Assembly: GCA_964443415.1 (NCBI GenBank)
Contig: CAYUDC010000115.1
Location: forward strand, 1-8,694
Direction of reading: 5' to 3'
DNA from: B1 sp964443415
GTDB lineage: Bacteria > Bacteroidota > Bacteroidia > UKL13-3
DNA: 8,694 nt
In this document: one piece after another, positions 4,842 to 8,694 of the stretch
How the letters are laid out: every line of letters begins with the position of its first letter
Numbering within the stretch: the first letter of the stretch is position 1
Program-made: the position numbers and the translations under genes
The notes under the pieces: model-generated
What the model was told of the DNA's origin: nothing
Database searches by the model: none
Seen by the model: the letters and a program-made list of their open reading frames with translations, nothing else

Positions 4842-7714
4842 TGCGCCTCTAACCAGTTTAATCCTACCCCCACCTCTGCCACCACGGGCGTAAGCAGCTC
4901 CATGGCCGATTCCATATTAGCTACCACCAAAGGCTTTAGCTTTTCTACCTCGTCTTTATGGGCATCAAATACCAATTCGTCATGCACCTGAAGCACCATC
5001 TTAGAATGCACAATGCCATTGGCAGGGTCTTTTAAGGCATGGTGAATTTTGATCATGGCCATTTTAATCATATCAGCTGCACTCCCTTGAATGGGCGCGT
5101 TGATGGCATTTCGCTCGGCAAAGCCCCTTACCGTAAAGTTGGCAGAGTTAATGTCTCTAAGGTACCTTCTACGGCCCATTAATGTTTCTACATAACCATA
5201 CTCTTTGGCAAAGTTGATGGTTTCGTCCATATACCTTTTAATGCCAGGGTACGACTTAAAATACTCTTCGATAATCTGCCCTGCTTCTTTGCGGCTAATG
5301 CCTAAATTTTGGCTCAAACCAAAAGCACTTTGTCCATAGATAATCCCAAAGTTTACGGCTTTGGCATTGCGTCTTTCTGCCGGGCTTACCTCTTCTAAAG
5401 GTTTGTTATACACCCTTGCCGCGGTGGCAGCATGAATGTCTAATCGATTTATAAAAGCCTCTATCATGGCTTCTTCCTTGGCTACAGAGGCTATAATTCT
5501 AAGTTCTATCTGAGAATAATCTGCACTCAACAGCACATAATCTTCATTGCGTGGCACAAAAGCTTTTCTCACTTCTTTGCCTCTATCTGTTTTAATAGGA
5601 ATGTTTTGCAAATTGGGGTTGGTAGAACTAAGGCGGCCTGTGGCCGCCACTGCCTGATTAAAACTGGTATGAACCCTACCTGTTTGCGGGTTTATCATCG
5701 TGGGCAAAGCATCTACATAAGTAGACTTAAGCTTTTGCAATTGCCTCACCGTTAAAATCTTTTTCACAATCTCATGCTCCGATAAACCCAACAACACATC
5801 TTCGTCTGTTTTATACTGCCCGGTTTTAGTTTTCTTAGCCTTTGGGTCGAGCTTTAAATGATCAAACAACACCTCTCCTAATTGCTTGGGAGAGCTAATA
5901 TTAAATGGCACTCCAGCCAGGCTTAAAATTTCTTTTTCTAAGGTAGTTAACTCACCCTCTAACTCTTTGGAGTAATCGTTTAAGAAGGCTTCATTGATTT
6001 TAATGCCTTCGATCTCCATATCACTTAATACATCTATCAGCGGCAACTCGAGTTTTTGCAATAGTTCAACTCCTTTCTTCTCTTCTAACTCGGGTGCCAG
6101 TTTATGCTTTAGCTGAAGGGTAATATCAGCATCTTCTGCAGCATATTCTTTAATTTTCTCGAGGCCCACATCGCTCATAGAAAGTTGATTTTTGCCTTTC
6201 TTTCCTATGAGCTCTGTGATGCTCACCGGTTGGTATCCAAGGTAAATGCCACTCAGGTAATCCATCCCATGCCTAAGGTCGGCATCTATGATATAATGCG
6301 CCAACATGGTATCAAAAATCGGACCTTCTAAATGCAGTCCGTATCGTTTGATGATGTTAAGGTCGTACTTAATATTCTGGCCAATTTTAGTGATAGCAGG
6401 ATGCACAAAAACTGGCTTAAAGAAGTGCAATAACTCTTTGGCTTGTTCAAAGTTTTCTGGGAAAGGAATATACCAAGCATGATGTGGCTTAATGGCAAAA
6501 GACAAACCAACAATATCGGCTTCGGTACTTTCTAGCTGCGAAGTTTCGGTATCAAAGCAAACCTCGGTGCATTGCAACAGCTCTTGTAGGCATTGGTTTT
6601 TTTCTTCTTCGGTTTGAACCAAAAGATAAGTATGCTCGGTATCTTGAATGGTTGTTAGGGTCGGCTGCGCCGACCCTAAATCATCTTCAGAATTTGGATT
6701 ATCTAGAAGGGTCGGCGCAGCCGACCCCGACGACAGTAAATCTCCTTGGTTAAATAAATCAAATGCTCCAGCGGCTCCTTGCTGAGAAGGCTTGCTTTTG
6801 CTAGCCTGCGAAGCCGTAACATCAGTACCTGTAGTTGCTGGCGCACCAAACAGTCTTGCCGCCAATGTCTTAAACTCTAATTCGGCAAACAACTTCTCAG
6901 TGGCTTCTTTGTCTGCTGGCTCAATTATCAACTTATCTTCTTCAAAAGCAATTGGCACATTGATGTCGATGGTTGCCAATCTCTTGGATAATAAAGCCTG
7001 CTCTTTGTTGTTTTCTACATTCTCTTTTTGCTTGCCCTTTAACTCATGTGTATGTGCCAATAAGCCTTCTACACTGCCATACTTTTGTACCAATAACTTA
7101 GATGTTTTCTCGCCAATGCCTGGCACACCCGGAATATTATCTACCGCATCTCCCCACAAGCCTAAGATATCAATTACCTGCTTAACCTCTGATATCTCCC
7201 ACTTCTTAAGCACCTCTGGCACGCCCATAATTTCAATGTCGTTGCCCATGCGTGCTGGCTTGTAGATAAAAATATTCTCCTCTACCAATTGTGCAAAGTC
7301 TTTATCAGGTGTCATCATATACACACTAAAACCTTCCATGGCAGCTTTTTTTGCCAAAGTACCAATGATGTCATCTGCCTCATAACCATCCATGATGAGC
7401 AATGGAATTTTTAATGCCTCCACTACTTTCATAATATAAGGCAAAGACTTAGTGATGTCTTCTGGTTGTTCTTCGCGATGGGCTTTGTACGCCTCAAACT
7501 CTATGTGCCTGGCGGTGGGTGCTGCTGTATCAAAAGCCACCCCAATATGGGTGGGCTTTTCTCTTTTAATTACATCCAACAAGGTGGTGGTAAATCCAAA
7601 AATAGCCGAAGTATTAAAACCATAACTGGTTACTCGTGGGTTCTGACTAAAGGCAAAATAGGCACGGTAAACCAAGGCCATACCGTCGAGCAAGAAGAGT
7701 TTTTTCTGAGTCAT
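4838..7714 (-). CDS. polA: DNA polymerase I
   Basis: Full-length family A DNA polymerase (958 residues from the ATG at 7714), for Okazaki fragment maturation and repair synthesis. Residues 1-290 are the 5' nuclease (start TQKKLFLLDG, acidic DGYEADD at 109-115, helix-hairpin-helix IPGVPGIGEKTS at 194-205). Residues about 380-560 are a 3'-5' exonuclease with its metal ligands kept: D388/E390 in FDTET, D451 in GQNIKYD and D528 in YAAEDAD, so proofreading should work. The polymerase domain has motif A DYSQIE (D732), motif B R781/K785/F789/Y793 in RRNAKAVNFGIIYG, and motif C VHDE (910-913). The linker, about 295-370, is low in complexity and holds two hairpin-encoded peptides. An upstream TTG at 7732 would add six residues, but family members begin near MxxKKLFLLDG and the TTG lies inside a possible promoter box, so the ATG is preferred. 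It converges on the carboxylase gene with a 4-bp overlap. Confidence 0.97.
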   Translation of the reverse strand: MTQKKLFLLDGMALVYRAYFAFSQNPRVTSYGFNTSAIFGFTTTLLDVIKREKPTHIGVAFDTAAPTARHIEFEAYKAHREEQPEDITKSLPYIMKVVEALKIPLLIMDGYEADDIIGTLAKKAAMEGFSVYMMTPDKDFAQLVEENIFIYKPARMGNDIEIMGVPEVLKKWEISEVKQVIDILGLWGDAVDNIPGVPGIGEKTSKLLVQKYGSVEGLLAHTHELKGKQKENVENNKEQALLSKRLATIDINVPIAFEEDKLIIEPADKEATEKLFAELEFKTLAARLFGAPATTGTDVTASQASKSKPSQQGAAGAFDLFNQGDLLSSGSAAPTLLDNPNSEDDLGSAQPTLTTIQDTEHTYLLVQTEEEKNQCLQELLQCTEVCFDTETSQLESTEADIVGLSFAIKPHHAWYIPFPENFEQAKELLHFFKPVFVHPAITKIGQNIKYDLNIIKRYGLHLEGPIFDTMLAHYIIDADLRHGMDYLSGIYLGYQPVSITELIGKKGKNQLSMSDVGLEKIKEYAAEDADITLQLKHKLAPELEEKKGVELLQKLELPLIDVLSDMEIEGIKINEAFLNDYSKELEGELTTLEKEILSLAGVPFNISSPKQLGEVLFDHLKLDPKAKKTKTGQYKTDEDVLLGLSEHEIVKKILTVRQLQKLKSTYVDALPTMINPQTGRVHTSFNQAVAATGRLSSTNPNLQNIPIKTDRGKEVRKAFVPRNEDYVLLSADYSQIELRIIASVAKEEAMIEAFINRLDIHAATAARVYNKPLEEVSPAERRNAKAVNFGIIYGQSAFGLSQNLGISRKEAGQIIEEYFKSYPGIKRYMDETINFAKEYGYVETLMGRRRYLRDINSANFTVRGFAERNAINAPIQGSAADMIKMAMIKIHHALKDPANGIVHSKMVLQVHDELVFDAHKDEVEKLKPLVVANMESAMELLTPVVAEVGVGLNWLEAH
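6655..6679. repeat. Palindromic repeat copy 1 inside polA (11-bp stem, TGC loop)
   Basis: The left arm TTAGGGTCGGC (6655-6665) and right arm GCCGACCCTAA (6669-6679) pair perfectly around TGC (6666-6668). The central 19 bp (6658-6676) are the exact reverse complement of copy 2. The element is far richer in G and C than the flanking coding DNA. Read on the polA strand it encodes GSAQPTL (residues 347-353) in the unstructured linker. It may be one half of a REPIN-like inverted pair or an in-frame palindromic element. Confidence 0.85.
6709..6727. repeat. Palindromic repeat copy 2 inside polA (8-bp stem, GCA loop)
   Basis: GGGTCGGC (6709-6716) and GCCGACCC (6720-6727) pair around GCA (6717-6719). 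The 19 bp equal the reverse complement of the core of copy 1, so the two copies are inverted, with centres 51 bp apart. The outer 3 bp of stem seen in copy 1 (TTA/TAA) are absent here. On the polA strand it encodes GSAAPTL (residues 330-336), in the same reading frame as copy 1. Confidence 0.85.
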
Positions 7715-7729
7715 ACCTTCGCAAGATAA

Positions 7730-7738
7730 CAAAAGCTA
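7730..7738 (-). promoter_or_regulatory. Possible -7 element for polA
   Basis: On the - strand, TAGCTTTTG (7738 to 7730) resembles the Bacteroidota TAnnTTTG element, with one extra base before the final TTTG. It ends 15 bases before the polA ATG. No good TTG box lies 17-23 bp further upstream, so the call is weak. polA may instead be read from the upstream tonB transcript. Confidence 0.3.
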
Positions 7739-7758
7739 TGTGTAATTTTTAACACATA
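7737..7758. promoter_or_regulatory. Inverted repeat upstream of polA (possible operator)
   Basis: TATGTGT (7737-7743) and ACACATA (7752-7758) are perfect 7-bp arms around an 8-bp AT-only spacer. The repeat overlaps the candidate polA promoter box, where a dimeric regulator could bind. A weak terminator for the upstream tonB gene is the alternative, but the stem is AT-rich and is followed on the - strand by GCTTTTG, not a clean T run. No regulator can be named. Confidence 0.35.
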
Positions 7759-7811
7759 CACTTAGCGCTCATCATGCCAGCTATACTTTAAAGGGCGTAG
7801 TTAAAATAACC

Positions 7812-8630
7812 CTATTGCAATCTAAAAACTACCGGCAATAATAATCTCACTGCAACAGGCTTTCCATTTTGAGTGGCGGGTGTCCAATTGGGCATTTTAT
7901 TAATTACCCTCAAAGCTTCTTCGTCGCAACCAAAACCAATGCCACGCTCCACTTCGCTCATGCTCACCTTGCCTTCTGCATCTATTACAAAAGATAATAC
8001 TACCTTGCCTTCTTTAGCATTTTCTCTTGCCAAACTAGGATAAACAAGATGCTTACCAATATATTCATACATCGCTTGAATGCCACCAGGGTATTCTGCC
8101 ATTACCCCCACCGTATTTGGGTTATAAATTTCACCAGTTTCTTCTCCACCAATGGTAGGTAAACCTCCGCCAGTTCCAATTCCTGGCAGGCTTGGCAAGC
8201 CAATGTTCCCACCCATATTGGCGGTGGCATGGCCAGTACTTCCCATGCTTTGTATTACCTGTGCCACCACCTTTTTAACTTCTTCTTTTTTAACACGCTT
8301 CTTCGCAATTCTTTTGTCGGGCACAATTTCAAACTCTACATTTTCTAATTCAAAATCAAAACCCGAAGATAACTCTACATAACCTCCGCCACTGATGGCT
8401 GGCTTATTTGGCACTTTGGGAGCATCCGGAAAAATATCACCGAACTTATCCAAAGGATGTTGTGAAATAGTCACTGCCAATAGAATAACAAATGGCAGCA
8501 GTGTAAATAACAAACTCTTGTTAACCCTTGATGCATATGCCTTGCGTAATGCATAGGCACCATAAGATTTGTTTCTTTTTTCGAACACAACCTCATCGAG
8601 GTTTTGCTTGTTGGGATTAAATAGTAGCAT
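7812..8630 (-). CDS. Energy transducer TonB family protein
   Basis: Inner-membrane energy transducer of 272 residues that would couple the ExbB/ExbD proton-driven motor to TonB-dependent outer-membrane transporters. The cytoplasmic start carries the Bacteroidota signature LDEVVFEKRNKSYGAYALRK (11-30). One membrane helix follows at about 39-56. The periplasmic linker has a basic stretch (KRIAKKRVKKEEVKK, 106-120) and a Gly-rich stretch (140-163) in place of the usual Pro-rich spacer. The TonB C-terminal domain covers 180-272: YPGG (180-183), a YPSLARENAKEGKVVLSFVI segment (197-216), and the final NGKPVAVRLLLPVVFRL. The ATG at 8630 is chosen because the conserved N-terminus follows at once; an in-frame ATG at 8681 would add 17 residues not typical of the family. 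No ExbB/ExbD gene is visible nearby, and no clear promoter box lies in the 64 bases upstream. It ends 97 bp before the polA ATG, on the same strand. Confidence 0.92.
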   Translation of the reverse strand: MLLFNPNKQNLDEVVFEKRNKSYGAYALRKAYASRVNKSLLFTLLPFVILLAVTISQHPLDKFGDIFPDAPKVPNKPAISGGGYVELSSGFDFELENVEFEIVPDKRIAKKRVKKEEVKKVVAQVIQSMGSTGHATANMGGNIGLPSLPGIGTGGGLPTIGGEETGEIYNPNTVGVMAEYPGGIQAMYEYIGKHLVYPSLARENAKEGKVVLSFVIDAEGKVSMSEVERGIGFGCDEEALRVINKMPNWTPATQNGKPVAVRLLLPVVFRLQ

Positions 8631-8694
8631 AAGTTTAGATTTTATTGTACCCTTTTGATGCACTACTAACCCTATTTCCATATCTATCGTATCA

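Noticed and set aside
4833..4850. Possible terminator at the carboxylase/polA junction
   Set aside because: Only a 4-bp AGAG/CTCT pairing and no T run on either strand.
6792..7265. 157-codon open frame on the + strand opposite polA
   Set aside because: It lies wholly antisense to the conserved 5' nuclease region of polA, has low-complexity Ser/Leu-rich sequence and no recognisable domain; its openness reflects polA codon usage.
7715..7732. Six-residue longer polA start at TTG 7732
   Set aside because: The family start fits the ATG at 7714, and the TTG overlaps a possible promoter box.
8189..8201. GGCTTGGCAAGCC palindrome in tonB
   Set aside because: Single copy inside Leu/Pro/Gly codons of the linker; no second copy or flank to suggest a mobile or regulatory element.
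8152..8382. 76-codon open frame on the + strand opposite tonB
   Set aside because: It is the complement of the Gly-rich TonB linker, giving a Pro-rich artefact.

Overview
The window looks like part of a chromosome from a Bacteroidota bacterium, moderately AT-rich and free-living in style. Four signs agree: a secreted protein with a type IX secretion (T9SS) C-terminal sorting domain, a promoter of the Bacteroidota TTG/TAnnTTTG type, an energy-transducer TonB of Bacteroidota architecture, and starts that lack clear Shine-Dalgarno sequences. The genus cannot be fixed from the sequence alone.

Layout. On the + strand, three genes are packed with overlapping stop and start codons: a 5'-truncated O-antigen ligase-like membrane protein with a TPR tail (1-1811), a T9SS-exported protein with two diverged IPT/TIG-like repeats (1808-2740), and a small retropepsin-like aspartic protease (2740-3168). 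They look like one transcription unit. After a 53-bp gap holding a good Bacteroidota promoter comes a methylcrotonyl-CoA-type acyl-CoA carboxylase beta subunit (3222-4841). On the - strand, a complete DNA polymerase I (4838-7714) converges on it, with the two stop codons sharing TTAA. Upstream of polA, also on the - strand, lies a TonB-family energy transducer (7812-8630). There is no RNA gene, insertion sequence, CRISPR array or gene-free stretch over 300 bp.

How the genes work together. The first three genes point to the cell envelope (glycan polymerisation or transfer, surface export, proteolysis), although the protease has no export signal. The carboxylase is a catabolic enzyme (leucine or related acyl-CoA breakdown) whose biotin-carrying alpha subunit is not in the window. 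polA is a housekeeping replication and repair gene, and tonB powers outer-membrane uptake. The last three have no obvious functional link.

The most unusual structure is inside polA. Two GC-rich 19-bp hairpins, exact reverse complements of each other, lie 51 bp apart in the linker between the 5' nuclease and the proofreading domain. Both are read in the same frame, as GSAAPTL and GSAQPTL. They resemble a REPIN or palindromic-element insertion tolerated in a coding sequence. A second, weaker signal is a 15-bp quasi-palindrome (consensus TYGGKTYRAACCRAA) seen six times, always in genes and in more than one reading frame. No wholly new system can be demonstrated from this window; these two repeats and the overlapping three-gene cluster are the best leads.
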